From contig ONSU01000004.1 of NCBI GenBank assembly GCA_900320545.1, forward strand, positions 123,926-187,925: 64,000 nt of DNA, given 5' to 3'. The first letter of the stretch is position 1, and every line of letters begins with the position of its first letter. Source of the stretch: an uncultured Bacteroidales bacterium. Lineage in GTDB: Bacteria; Bacteroidota; Bacteroidia; Bacteroidales; UBA932. Below are positions 25,679 through 35,181 of this stretch, one piece after another. The notes under the pieces are model-generated. The model ran no database searches. It worked only from the letters and a program-made list of their open reading frames with translations, and had not been told where the DNA came from. A program made the translations under genes and the position numbers.

Positions 25679-27823
25679 CTACTCGATATCCTTCACAAGA
25701 CGGACGGAGAGACCGAGACAACGGCCCAGCTCACAATCCTTCCCCCTCATCACATAATCGGGATCAAATGACATCCCATAGGCATCGTCATCTCCCAGAG
25801 GGGTCGAAGACCAATAGGTTCCGTACGAATCATAGACCAGTTCATTACCTTCCCGAAGCGCATTGACCGGAAGGAATACAAGGCCGTAATAACGCGTACT
25901 ATAATTCTCATTCTCCGAGAACTCGATTACGACAGAATTAAACGCCGCACCTTCCTGATTGATCGGAGCACCGGCGAAATCCGAAAGGAACGGATTGGGG
26001 GTGTCGCTCCCGAACGTATCCGAGAAAACGAAGAGGCCTTCATATCCCTGATAGGTTCCCTTGCAGAACCGTGCATTGGGAACGCCGTCCACGGTCGAAG
26101 CCGACCTGTCGAACAGAAGGTAACGCCATTCATCATAGGACAAGGTCCGCCAGCCTTCACCGTAAATCGCCACGAATTCAGGATTCATTCCCCATTCGCA
26201 ATACGCTTCCACATCGGTACCTCTCCAGGATGTCGCACCGCCAAAAGCTTCTTCAGCAGGCCCATAGGCATACTTGTTATTCACAAAATCCCACGGCTGA
26301 TAGGCTGTTTGTGTAGGAGTGGCACCGTATTCTCCGGCAGAATTCTTCACGCCTGCGGTCGCCCATCCGAAGAGGTCGATCATCTGCGATGAAGTGAACC
26401 AGCTGTCTTCATAAGTAACATTCCTGCGGCCATAAAAGACCCCGGACATAGACTGGAAAGGAGCAAATCCCCAGCGTTGACCGCTGGCGAACTGCGGATT
26501 CAGGAACAGGTTGCCGCGGGAGAAATTCACCTGCTGGCTGGCAGAAACCGAGAACTCGCCCAGGACGATATTGTCTTCAGGAGAAGCCGGCTTGTCCAGA
26601 ACCAGATCGAAAGGATACTTCGTTCCTTCCTCGATGCCCTGAGTGCTGGTGGTCTCGATGGTCTTGGTGAAGATCTTGTTACCCGAGGCGTCATAGGCGT
26701 CGAAGGTCAGCCTGGGATTCCCGCAGCCCGACTTATGAATACAACGGGAGGGAATCATCACGGCATAGTACTTCTGCGTGGTAGGACCGCTCGCATTGAC
26801 GGAAACCGGAGAGTCGAACTGAAGCCGAAGGGTAGAAGTGGCGTCGGAGCCAAGTTCGTCCCAACCGGTCGCTTCAAAGTCATGATGGTAGTCGTTCCAA
26901 CTACTTCCGAATCCGCCCAGGAACGGCTTGCAGGCACGGTTCCAGAAGCGCATCTCGTTCGGTTCATCCCAAGAGAAAAACAGCGGGACGGTTCCGGCGA
27001 TCATATATTTGTTGGAAACATATCCTGCACCGACTTCTTCCTGCGTGGAAAGGGTGATATCCATATGATCGATCTCACCGGAGCCGGACGAAGTCTGCAT
27101 CGTAAACTCAAGAATCGAGGTGAGCGGCATAAAATCATTAAAGGGAATCTTCTCACCGGAGAGCAGGTCACCCTTGACGCTGGGTCCGTCAGTTCCGCCC
27201 ATCAGCAGTTGGTAATTCTGATAGTTGACACCATCCTGCTCGGGCTGGATCGTCATATTGCAATACGGGAACGGTGCTTCCGCAGCCATCTGGCTATCCT
27301 GTACCTCATCGAAACAGTAACTATTGATTACGGGGAAGACCGCCGGAGCCGGATAGAAAGGAAGGAAATAGTAAAGTTCTTCATCCGTACCCTCTGCCAT
27401 CCAGGAAGAGGCAAGGCCGTCGGAAATAAATTCCGCCGTGGTCTGTCCCGCTCCGGAGGAAATGGAGAACGTGCCTGCATAGCGCTTGTCAGCATTGCTC
27501 TGGAGCAAACGGAAGTATGCAATAACACCGGCGTTTTTTTCGTCCACCGACTCTGAGTCGTACTCATTCTGAATCTGGGTAATAAGGGTCTGATAATTCT
27601 CCCAGGACCCCATATAATTGGAATAGACAAGGAGTTTGTCGGTGCTGTCCCAGACCAGGTTGTAGCCATCCGTATCGAAATGGGATTTAACCCCGTTCCC
27701 GAGGGTTGCCTCCGCTACAATCCTGCGGCCGGAGACAGGTGCTTCCTCACCGGGGATCTCACTATGTTTGCATCCGGAAAGTGCGACAACGGCACCCAAA
27801 AGTATAATAATCGTTTTTTTCAT
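25679..27823 (-). CDS. Fimbrillin-like lipoprotein with FISUMP-like domain, last gene of operon B
   Basis: The 714-residue lipoprotein (VVALSGC) has a fimbrillin-like N-terminus (VKSHF, LVWDSTDKLLVYS, about 40-70). A region parallel to the whole of the 16216-17439 protein extends to about 400. The FISUMP-like domain (about 415-714) then reads FSVSASQQVNFSRGNLFL, DLFGWATAG, YCEWGMN, EGWRTLSYDEWRYLL, GTYWSST, LSVRLVKD. The start is at 27823 (MKKTIIILL), with GGAGGA 7 nt upstream; an ATG at 27829 is too close to that site. The terminator follows 24 nt after the stop. Surface location is inferred; binding partner unknown. Confidence 0.77.
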   Translation of the reverse strand: MKKTIIILLGAVVALSGCKHSEIPGEEAPVSGRRIVAEATLGNGVKSHFDTDGYNLVWDSTDKLLVYSNYMGSWENYQTLITQIQNEYDSESVDEKNAGVIAYFRLLQSNADKRYAGTFSISSGAGQTTAEFISDGLASSWMAEGTDEELYYFLPFYPAPAVFPVINSYCFDEVQDSQMAAEAPFPYCNMTIQPEQDGVNYQNYQLLMGGTDGPSVKGDLLSGEKIPFNDFMPLTSILEFTMQTSSGSGEIDHMDITLSTQEEVGAGYVSNKYMIAGTVPLFFSWDEPNEMRFWNRACKPFLGGFGSSWNDYHHDFEATGWDELGSDATSTLRLQFDSPVSVNASGPTTQKYYAVMIPSRCIHKSGCGNPRLTFDAYDASGNKIFTKTIETTSTQGIEEGTKYPFDLVLDKPASPEDNIVLGEFSVSASQQVNFSRGNLFLNPQFASGQRWGFAPFQSMSGVFYGRRNVTYEDSWFTSSQMIDLFGWATAGVKNSAGEYGATPTQTAYQPWDFVNNKYAYGPAEEAFGGATSWRGTDVEAYCEWGMNPEFVAIYGEGWRTLSYDEWRYLLFDRSASTVDGVPNARFCKGTYQGYEGLFVFSDTFGSDTPNPFLSDFAGAPINQEGAAFNSVVIEFSENENYSTRYYGLVFLPVNALREGNELVYDSYGTYWSSTPLGDDDAYGMSFDPDYVMRGKDCELGRCLGLSVRLVKDIE

Positions 27824-27841
27824 GCTCATATCCTCCTTCCA

Positions 27842-30094
27842 TTAAAGTGTTCCGGGAATGTAACTTCCGGCATTGCCGGCCCCGGTACCCAGATTCGGAT
27901 CGGGATTATTCTCAATATCCTTTATCAAGCGGACGGAGAGGCCGTAGTAACGGACCATCTGGCAGTCACCGTCATCGGCGCCCGCCTCCGTCGCGTCATC
28001 CTGGAAGTACATAAAACAGGCTGACTGTCCGTCTGCGCCCGCCGTACTGGACCAGTAACTGCCGACGGCAGTGGGGAAGTCGTGGAACATCTCCTGCGCC
28101 CAGGAGGACTGGCAATTCACAACGACATGATTGCCTACACGGATTCCTGCGGCCGGCAAGAACGCGAGACCGAATGCCGAATACTTATCCCAGTCGTCCC
28201 AACTCATGGTAATCGCATTGAAGTCCCCTTCGCGATTATTGATATTGGAAGCCGTAAAAATACTCTGATTCAACGTACAGTCCGTACCGAAGGTGTCGGA
28301 GAAGATAATCAAGCCGTATACGCCATAAAGCTTCGCCTTGGCAAAACGGGCCGAAGCGACACCATTGACGGTGGAAACCGGGCGCTCGTGGAGCAGATAC
28401 CCCCACTCCTCGATGCTGGGAGTCCTCCAGCCTTCGCCGAGATAGCCTACAAGCACAGGATTCTTACCCCATTCGCAATAGGCCTCACAGGATGTGCCGT
28501 ACCAGGATTGCCCGGCGGCAAGCGTCTCGATAGAAGGTCCATAACCATACAGATTGGTTTCCTCCTGTCCCGAGATTTCCGAATTGAGGTAATGATAGGG
28601 GTTATAACGCTTGTGCGTATCGTCAGCCGGACCCGCGCCGGTCGCCGCCCAGCCATAATGGGACAGTTGGGAACTATAGGGAAGATAGATATTCTCCATA
28701 CTCATCTCATAATCCGAAGTACTGTTCGTGCTCCAGGGATACCGGAAGAAGCGATAACGGATCTCATCCCAGGCGCTTCCCCAATCATTGCGGAGATGAT
28801 CTGCCGTCAGGTTGCCCCTGCCAATGGAAACCTTCTTATCCGACGAGACGGAATAAATACCCGGGGCGCTCAGATTCTCGTCGCCCAGATAGGTGAAGTC
28901 CAGATGGAAGGAATAACGTTTCCCGGGCTCGAAACCGTTGGTCGGCATCGGACGCGAATACTCGAAGATTTTCTCTCCATTATTATCATATCCTTCGACA
29001 ATGAGGGTTCCTCCGCCATATTTGCTGCAATAGTCCGGAGCAGGCCAATAGTCATCCCCAACGGGAATTCCTTTCTTGTAAGACGGGAGAACGGCAACGC
29101 TAAACTTTTGGGAAGTATAAGAGGATGTTACTTCCAATGTGGAATACCCCTGGATATCATTCATATCCAAAGAGACATAGTCATTATGATATCCACGCCA
29201 TTTGTCCGGATAGATATACTTTGCCGGCCCCATGCTGATGACGTACGCACTACCCGTAAGCCAGACATCAGAGTCATCTGTTCTGATATCTATTCTTTGA
29301 AGCTCAATCGGATAATCTCTGTCCGACTTGATGTCGAACTGAAGCAGCGCGGTAAGCGGAGAAAACTCGTCGAATGTGATGGTCTTGGTTTCGTTCAGCA
29401 CCTCCTGCCTGTCATACAGTCCATAATCCTCCTCCGAGGTGTTGATTCCCGAATCCACACAGACATGATACTTCCCGAACCCCTCACGGGCATATTGATA
29501 ACTCTGAACCTCGACCGGGACACCCAAAACCACCTCTCCGTCAGACTCCTTGGCGACAATCTTGAGTTCCGGAACAGAAGTCATCGGGTAAATCCCGAAG
29601 AAATCGTACAGCGGAACGTCTCCTTCTCCCGCCTCGGCGCCATCCGGCTCCCAGAACCAGTCCTCTTTGGGCTTGTCGGAAAACAGAGTGGCCTTTGTCG
29701 CCGGTTCTTCGGGGGAAGCCGACGTAAGACCCGCAATAATATACTTATCGATAGCACGGTCGATAAAAGTCCCGTTCGTATACTCCGCCGCAATTCCTTC
29801 CCAATAAGGATCGAAAATCGATGACAATTCCTGACCGCGGTTATGCAGATAAAGGGACAAGATTCCCACCTCGTCGGTGCTGTCCCAATAAAGCGTTCCC
29901 TGATTCTCGGTTCCTTCGTCACCTTCATTGAAATGTGACTTGGACTCCGGGGAGGCATACGCCTTGAAAACCATCTTCTCTCCCGGACCGAAGGCGTTGC
30001 CGTCAGACTCGGGGGCGGAAAGTTCCTTCTGGCAGGAGACCAGCGCCGCAAGGCCGATCATCGCCGAAACAAATACATTATACCTTGTCTTCAT
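27842..30094 (-). CDS. Fimbrillin-like lipoprotein with FISUMP-like domain and GTL tail
   Basis: The 750-residue lipoprotein (LAALVSC) has a fimbrillin-like N-terminus (SKSHFNEGDEG, LYWDSTDEVGILS). The FISUMP-like domain starts at about 420 (YSVSSDKKVSIGRGNL) and contains YGWAATGAG, YCEWGKN, EGWRTPSIEEWGYLLHE, GSYWSST and LSVRLIKDIE. It closes with the tail GNAGSYIPGTL, very like the ends of the 17457-19112 (GEYGVGTL) and 32647-33990 (DAGSYTGIETL) products. The start at 30094 (MKTRYN) has GGAGGA 5 nt upstream. Second-last gene of operon B. Confidence 0.76.
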   Translation of the reverse strand: MKTRYNVFVSAMIGLAALVSCQKELSAPESDGNAFGPGEKMVFKAYASPESKSHFNEGDEGTENQGTLYWDSTDEVGILSLYLHNRGQELSSIFDPYWEGIAAEYTNGTFIDRAIDKYIIAGLTSASPEEPATKATLFSDKPKEDWFWEPDGAEAGEGDVPLYDFFGIYPMTSVPELKIVAKESDGEVVLGVPVEVQSYQYAREGFGKYHVCVDSGINTSEEDYGLYDRQEVLNETKTITFDEFSPLTALLQFDIKSDRDYPIELQRIDIRTDDSDVWLTGSAYVISMGPAKYIYPDKWRGYHNDYVSLDMNDIQGYSTLEVTSSYTSQKFSVAVLPSYKKGIPVGDDYWPAPDYCSKYGGGTLIVEGYDNNGEKIFEYSRPMPTNGFEPGKRYSFHLDFTYLGDENLSAPGIYSVSSDKKVSIGRGNLTADHLRNDWGSAWDEIRYRFFRYPWSTNSTSDYEMSMENIYLPYSSQLSHYGWAATGAGPADDTHKRYNPYHYLNSEISGQEETNLYGYGPSIETLAAGQSWYGTSCEAYCEWGKNPVLVGYLGEGWRTPSIEEWGYLLHERPVSTVNGVASARFAKAKLYGVYGLIIFSDTFGTDCTLNQSIFTASNINNREGDFNAITMSWDDWDKYSAFGLAFLPAAGIRVGNHVVVNCQSSWAQEMFHDFPTAVGSYWSSTAGADGQSACFMYFQDDATEAGADDGDCQMVRYYGLSVRLIKDIENNPDPNLGTGAGNAGSYIPGTL

Positions 30095-30109
30095 ATTCAT
30101 CCTCCTTGT

Positions 30110-31459
30110 TTATTCCCAGTCTCCTTCCTCATACTTGCCTGCATTGGATGCGCTCGTATCCGAATTGAGAGCGGGCAGGGTCAGGGTAAAGTCATACCGC
30201 TTACCGGGCAGGAATCCGCCTTCGGGGAGGGGTTTGGTCGCCGTTGAAATCACGACGCCATTCTGGTCCTTCGCTTCGAAAAGCAGATAACTGTCGCTGT
30301 CGACAAATTCCGTCTGCGGCAGGATCACGGCATAAATCCGATCTTCCGTCGGAGTGGAAGAAAGCGGGAATCCGTAATTGTAATCCGACGAGTATGAATC
30401 ATCGTGATACTCCCAGTCGATAAAAATTTTGGAGGCGTTCTCGTCCAGATTGTCATACAAATGATTCCACCAAAGGTTTCCGTTGACCGACATTCTGAAG
30501 TACGGCATCAAAGCATCCATACTGCATTCCCAGGCCTTCAAAAGAGAGGGAACTGCACGCATATCATACTCTCCGGGCGTACTGGCCGAGAAATCCGGCA
30601 CCGTAAAGAAGGTGTAAGTGGGGCCGGCGATGTGATGATACCACCCGGTGCCATCACCGCTATGATCTGAACGGCTCTTGATGCTGATATCGATCGAATG
30701 CACCGAGAACGAGGCTTCGCCATCCACCTTCATATTGAATCCCAGCAGGGCATTGGCCGGCTTGAAGCCCTTGAAAGTCACGCCATATCCGTTGTCAATC
30801 ACGTCATCCAATGTCACGACATCAGAATATCCGCAGATGGTCTGACAATGCTCATATCCCCTGGACGAACTGACTCCGGTTCTCTTTTCGATGACGGCAT
30901 GCTGCCTGTTGCTGACGGCGGTCGCAAAGCAATAATGGTCCTCTCCGTCAACCGGAAGATTCCAGAATCTGTTCAGGTTGCCATAAGCATACTGGCCGTC
31001 TTCATAAAACCTTGTTTCATTGGTCGACCCGTTATATATGACATTAAACCTGCTATAATCATAAACAGATGCATTTGCCACCATCAGGAACACGAGCTTG
31101 TCGTAATCTGCGAAAAATTCGAACGGGGTTTTGTCAGTCTGACAATAAAAATACAAATTGTCATAACTCCAGTTACCGCTATAAGTCTCCCTTTCACCCG
31201 TAATGGCCTTGTCATACAACAGCGTCAGATCGCCATTTTCCTCAACGACGGGGATACCGGCAATGGTGAAATATTCCCAACGCCAATGGAGATTACCGCT
31301 GGTTTCATCCTCGAAATAAGCCTTCCCCATCGCTTCCCCGGGGCAGCGGACAACCAGCCTCGCCTTGTCCGCATCCGGTCCGTCCACAGGCGTGTTTTTC
31401 TCCGTACACGCCCCGGCGGCCAGGATGAGCATCGCAAAAATGATATATTTATTCTTCAT
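30110..31459 (-). CDS. Fimbrillin-like lipoprotein without FISUMP domain
   Basis: The 449-residue lipoprotein (LAAGAC) has a diverged fimbrillin-like core near the N-terminus (GKAYFEDET, LHWRWEYFTIAGIPV). Further on come the family-typical passages ALLGFNMKVDGEAS and ISTATKPLPEGGFLPGKRYDFTLTL, shared with its neighbours (FEPGKRYSFHLDF; YVAGKRYDFVMTL). The C-terminus NAGKYEEGDWE matches the shared tail pattern and resembles the end of the micro-protein (HTWE). The start at 31459 (MKNKYII) has GGAGGA 8 nt upstream. Function unknown. Confidence 0.72.
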   Translation of the reverse strand: MKNKYIIFAMLILAAGACTEKNTPVDGPDADKARLVVRCPGEAMGKAYFEDETSGNLHWRWEYFTIAGIPVVEENGDLTLLYDKAITGERETYSGNWSYDNLYFYCQTDKTPFEFFADYDKLVFLMVANASVYDYSRFNVIYNGSTNETRFYEDGQYAYGNLNRFWNLPVDGEDHYCFATAVSNRQHAVIEKRTGVSSSRGYEHCQTICGYSDVVTLDDVIDNGYGVTFKGFKPANALLGFNMKVDGEASFSVHSIDISIKSRSDHSGDGTGWYHHIAGPTYTFFTVPDFSASTPGEYDMRAVPSLLKAWECSMDALMPYFRMSVNGNLWWNHLYDNLDENASKIFIDWEYHDDSYSSDYNYGFPLSSTPTEDRIYAVILPQTEFVDSDSYLLFEAKDQNGVVISTATKPLPEGGFLPGKRYDFTLTLPALNSDTSASNAGKYEEGDWE

Positions 31460-31473
31460 ACGCATTTTCCTCC

Positions 31474-32634
31474 TTAATCGTTCCAGTCGACAATATCATA
31501 CCCCCACGCCGGCGAATCCGGATCATTCTGAAGATACATCGCAGACGGAGTAAGCGTCATCACGAAATCATAGCGTTTCCCGGCGACATAACCGGGGTAG
31601 GGAATCCTGATAAATCCTTCGTGAGACACCTGATGCAGATATTCTCCATTTCTACGAATCTCATAATAGGCGCGGATCCGCAAAGCAAGCTCTCCGCGGG
31701 AAGGATAAGTATCCGTCGGGAAAACCACCGCATAGAGATCCTCTCCTTCCGTGGCGGTCAATGTATAAGATTCCTCATCATCGGAAAGCAGACGCATGTA
31801 ACGTCCATTAGAGGAAGAAGAACTTTCCCTGGGGACAAAACTGCGAACCTTAATCTCTTCGCCCGACAGAAGTTCGGAAACTTTCACATAACGACCTTCG
31901 ACCAGATTATCGGGATAATACCATTTATCAACTCCCGAAACCGGATCAACAATATGATAACTCGAGTTATACCTGTCTTCCGAATCGTTCTCCCATACTT
32001 TCCCATAAAAGTATGACTCCAATTCTATGGAAGTAATCCTGTAGTCATACCCGCCTTCCATCTTGAGGCGGAATTTCAAAAGGCTCGTCAGCGGAGTAAA
32101 ATTCTGAAGGAGCACAGACTCGCCCTGTGCATACTCATTCCCACGGGAAAGCATTATATGATGTTTCCCATAATCGGTCTTCCCGGCCTGGTTGTACGAG
32201 ATATGCAAAGGAAGCACTTTCTCACCCTTTTCTTCAACCAGATCTGTCGGAAGGCCATATGCGGGATAATATGAGACAAATCTCTTCTTCCCGTCGGTCT
32301 GAGGATTGACGAACCACTCGCTTTCCAGTTTGGAGGAGCGGAATTGAGCCGTCGACTGTCCGATCCCTTCGGGCTGGATATAAGCGATCCCGCCAACCAC
32401 GGAAGCTGCCGGATCCGCATCCTCCGTATTGAAGGAATACACCGCTAGGTTATCGTACTCGTCCCAAAGAAGGTTCAGATTGTCCGTACCCTCCGCGAAA
32501 TGGGATTTGAGCCCCTGGGACGCGGCGGCTGTAAAAGTCATCCCCTTCTCCCGGGAATCCTCTCCGGCGGGACTCTTCTTGCAAGAGACCGCCAGGGAAA
32601 GAAGCGCAAGGCTTAATACTATAATTTTCTTCAT
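31474..32634 (-). CDS. Fimbrillin-like lipoprotein without FISUMP domain
   Basis: The 386-residue lipoprotein (LSLAVSC) has the motif LKSHFAEGTDNLNLLWDEYDNLAVYS (residues about 44-69) in the position typical of fimbrillin-like proteins. A hydrophobic LTSLLKFRLKMEG strand, seen in siblings as LTSILEFTM or LTALLQFDI, follows mid-protein. The closing segment is YVAGKRYDFVMTL, then WGYDIVDWND. The start at 32634 (MKKIIVL) has GGAGGA 7 nt upstream, directly after the TAG of the previous gene. Confidence 0.72.
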   Translation of the reverse strand: MKKIIVLSLALLSLAVSCKKSPAGEDSREKGMTFTAAASQGLKSHFAEGTDNLNLLWDEYDNLAVYSFNTEDADPAASVVGGIAYIQPEGIGQSTAQFRSSKLESEWFVNPQTDGKKRFVSYYPAYGLPTDLVEEKGEKVLPLHISYNQAGKTDYGKHHIMLSRGNEYAQGESVLLQNFTPLTSLLKFRLKMEGGYDYRITSIELESYFYGKVWENDSEDRYNSSYHIVDPVSGVDKWYYPDNLVEGRYVKVSELLSGEEIKVRSFVPRESSSSSNGRYMRLLSDDEESYTLTATEGEDLYAVVFPTDTYPSRGELALRIRAYYEIRRNGEYLHQVSHEGFIRIPYPGYVAGKRYDFVMTLTPSAMYLQNDPDSPAWGYDIVDWND

Positions 32635-32646
32635 ATCCATCTCCTC

Positions 32647-33990
32647 CTATTGGGTCAAAGTTTCGATTCCGGTATATGAACCGGCATCCTGGGCGGACAT
32701 ATGCATATAATCACCCAGTGCGAGATTGAAATTATACTGCACACCCGGCTTCAGTCCGGTTTCGGGCAACAGTTTTTCGCCGACCGCGACAATTTCGCCG
32801 TCCTTGATGGCCTGGAAGAAAATCACAGCCACCATATCGTCATCAACGAATTCCGGCGTGAGGGCCGATGTCACAGCGTAATACTCTTCGGCATCGGCCG
32901 GATTCAGAACGATGCTGGCCGGAGTATTAAACTTGAGACTGATCATCTGGTCCGAGGTCAGTTTACTGTTGATTTCAAACGCCTCTCCGTGTTCCGTGTC
33001 CAGGTCCAGATCCACGGGGAAACCCAGGCCATTGACGGTGGAAAGTGCGTAGAACTCGTCAGACGTGGGATCAAACCCTGTGAAGAACGTCGTCATAAAG
33101 GCATTTCCGGCAATACCGAAGAAATTGTTTCCCATCTCGTGTTCGCCATAATATGAATGACGGATTTCTACCCAGTTTTGTGTTTCGGGGTCGTTATAAC
33201 CTTCCGAGAAAATCTTCTTCTCAAAAAGAAGCATCCCGATGCGAAGTTCTTCTATGCCGCTGTACGCTGTTCCGTCACCGGAAACCATTTTGAAGTGAAA
33301 CAGGGATGTCCCGGGGTTGAAGCCGTTGAACACGATATTGCTGCTCCGCTCGGCGAGCTGGGCGTGCGTATAAATAGAATTGATATCAAGATTCAGCAGG
33401 ACCTGATAGGAAGGATAGGATTTCCCGTCCTGATCGGCAGGGATGGAGAAAAACGGTGTCCAGACATCAAAGACATCCAGCTCACCCTTGTAATACTCCG
33501 CCTGATGCAGGCCCAGTTCAAAGGGATGTTTCTCGCCCTTTGCAGGATAATAAGCCAGGAAGACATACATCGAGTTCTCATCGGTGTCCCCTTCGCTGAT
33601 CCACCAGTCAGGATCGCTCTCCGTGCAGTAAAAAACCGCACCGCCGTCGGCATCGAGCGACTTGATCCGGGCCAGGCCGCACTTGGAATTGGGGAAATCG
33701 GCTCCGACCAGTTCTCCGCCCTCTATCTGCAACTTCACGGCGATTACGCCGATATCGTCATCCTCATCCCACTCCAGCTTGGCAAACTCGCCGTCCGCGG
33801 TGGAGGCGTCGGACGCGAAATGCGATTTGGTGCCGATGCCGTCGATCTTGACGTTGAAGAGCATCGCGTCTTCGGGGACGTCGGTGGCGAACACGACGGG
33901 GCTCTTCGGCTGCGCCGTCTCGCCCGCCTTCTTGCAGCCGGCCGCAAAGGCGGCTGCGACAATCATTCCTATAATAATATATCTTCTCAT
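32647..33990 (-). CDS. Fimbrillin-like lipoprotein without FISUMP domain, DAG-Y tail
   Basis: The 447-residue lipoprotein (AAAFAAGC) has its fimbrillin-like core at about 50-95 (TKSHFASD, LEWDEDDDIGVIA). The mid-protein strand GTSLFHFKM corresponds to the LTSILEF strand of siblings. The C-terminus is LKPGVQYNFNLAL and then DAGSYTGIETLTQ. The start at 33990 (MRRYIII) has GGAGGA 7 nt upstream. Second lipoprotein of operon B. Confidence 0.72.
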   Translation of the reverse strand: MRRYIIIGMIVAAAFAAGCKKAGETAQPKSPVVFATDVPEDAMLFNVKIDGIGTKSHFASDASTADGEFAKLEWDEDDDIGVIAVKLQIEGGELVGADFPNSKCGLARIKSLDADGGAVFYCTESDPDWWISEGDTDENSMYVFLAYYPAKGEKHPFELGLHQAEYYKGELDVFDVWTPFFSIPADQDGKSYPSYQVLLNLDINSIYTHAQLAERSSNIVFNGFNPGTSLFHFKMVSGDGTAYSGIEELRIGMLLFEKKIFSEGYNDPETQNWVEIRHSYYGEHEMGNNFFGIAGNAFMTTFFTGFDPTSDEFYALSTVNGLGFPVDLDLDTEHGEAFEINSKLTSDQMISLKFNTPASIVLNPADAEEYYAVTSALTPEFVDDDMVAVIFFQAIKDGEIVAVGEKLLPETGLKPGVQYNFNLALGDYMHMSAQDAGSYTGIETLTQ

Positions 33991-34002
33991 ATTCTCGTCC
34001 TC

Positions 34003-35169
34003 CTACCAGTCCTGATTGGTATAACCGCCGGCATCCGTCGCCTCGAACCATCCGTCGGGCATGAGGGCCTGCGGGATGAAGAGATTGAAAATGCGGTGTT
34101 TAAGGCTGCTGCCGAAAGTGATGCCGTAATTCTTCTCGCCCTCGCCGTCCACATTAAGGCCGGTCTCCGCATTCGTTTTAAGTTTCAGCTTACGGGGAAC
34201 CGAAGCGCCGTCCACCAGCAGGTTGAAGGTGATGGTCACCGCTTTCTTGGCGTGCGTACAAGGGGTAAGCACCGAGAATGTAATCGGCTTGCCCTTCTCC
34301 AGCGTGATCGGGTCGTGATCCGCATTGAACCAGACCTTCACTTTCTTCGAGACGTCCTCGGCGGGGGTATCCGATGTCTGCCCCTCGCTGTTGACCGACC
34401 AGAGGCAGGTGCCGGAAAGCGGCGCATTGGCATCCTCCATCTCGAAGGAGGCGATCGTCAGCGACTCCTCGACATCTTCCGCGCAGTCGACCGTAAATTC
34501 GAAGGTCGTCACGTGAGACTCGAAGGAGAGGTTGACCGTACCGCCCTGCCCCGTCCAGGAACCGTTGGCAAGGAACCAGGCATATTTCATGTCGGGATCG
34601 TACACCTTCTCGGACAGGAGATTGCCGTTATAGAGGCGGGCTTCCTTGCCGTCAGAGAGGGTCACGACCTGCTCCTTGGGATACTCGCACGGAACGATGT
34701 ATTTCACGGCGTTATCCACAATATCGAATTGAAAACCCTCGAGATCCGTGCAGGTGGGGTAGGTCCCATAGAATCCGTGATAGGTCCCTTCCTGCCACTT
34801 CAGGCCGTTGCCGTCGGCCGGCACGAGGGTCGCGTTGCTCTTGACGTCCGAAGCCGTAACGGAGCTGACCGCATAGTTGTCATAGCCCGCATACGTGAAA
34901 TCGCTGCCGGTCCTGACCACATATCCGACGGAGATCCGGTCTCCCTCGACCCAGTCGACACGCTCGACATACTGTCCTGCCGTTTCGGATGCGAAATACT
35001 TGCCGCTATAGGCCGTTTTGGTTTCCGCGGGACGTGCCGACGCGTCGCTCACCGCACGGAAGCGGATCTGCGAACCCGGCTCGGGACGCCACTGGTGCTT
35101 CTTGCATCCTGCGCTGAGGATCACAAGGGCCGCAAGGGCCGCCGCTGAGAAAATTCTGCTTGCTTTCAT
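34003..35169 (-). CDS. Fimbrillin-like lipoprotein, first large gene of operon B
   Basis: The 388-residue lipoprotein (LVILSAGC) parallels the first 380 residues of the first large gene of operon A (KxAYSGK, RVDWVEGDRISVGYV, SSLKHRIFNLFIP), but lacks the tandem-repeat linker and FISUMP-like domain, ending instead in DAGGYTNQDW. Operons A and B therefore differ in which paralogue carries the FISUMP module. The start at 35169 (MKASRIF) has GGAGGA 7 nt upstream, overlapping the stop of the micro-ORF (TAGGAGGA). Confidence 0.74.
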   Translation of the reverse strand: MKASRIFSAAALAALVILSAGCKKHQWRPEPGSQIRFRAVSDASARPAETKTAYSGKYFASETAGQYVERVDWVEGDRISVGYVVRTGSDFTYAGYDNYAVSSVTASDVKSNATLVPADGNGLKWQEGTYHGFYGTYPTCTDLEGFQFDIVDNAVKYIVPCEYPKEQVVTLSDGKEARLYNGNLLSEKVYDPDMKYAWFLANGSWTGQGGTVNLSFESHVTTFEFTVDCAEDVEESLTIASFEMEDANAPLSGTCLWSVNSEGQTSDTPAEDVSKKVKVWFNADHDPITLEKGKPITFSVLTPCTHAKKAVTITFNLLVDGASVPRKLKLKTNAETGLNVDGEGEKNYGITFGSSLKHRIFNLFIPQALMPDGWFEATDAGGYTNQDW

Positions 35170-35181
35170 CTTCCGGTCCTC

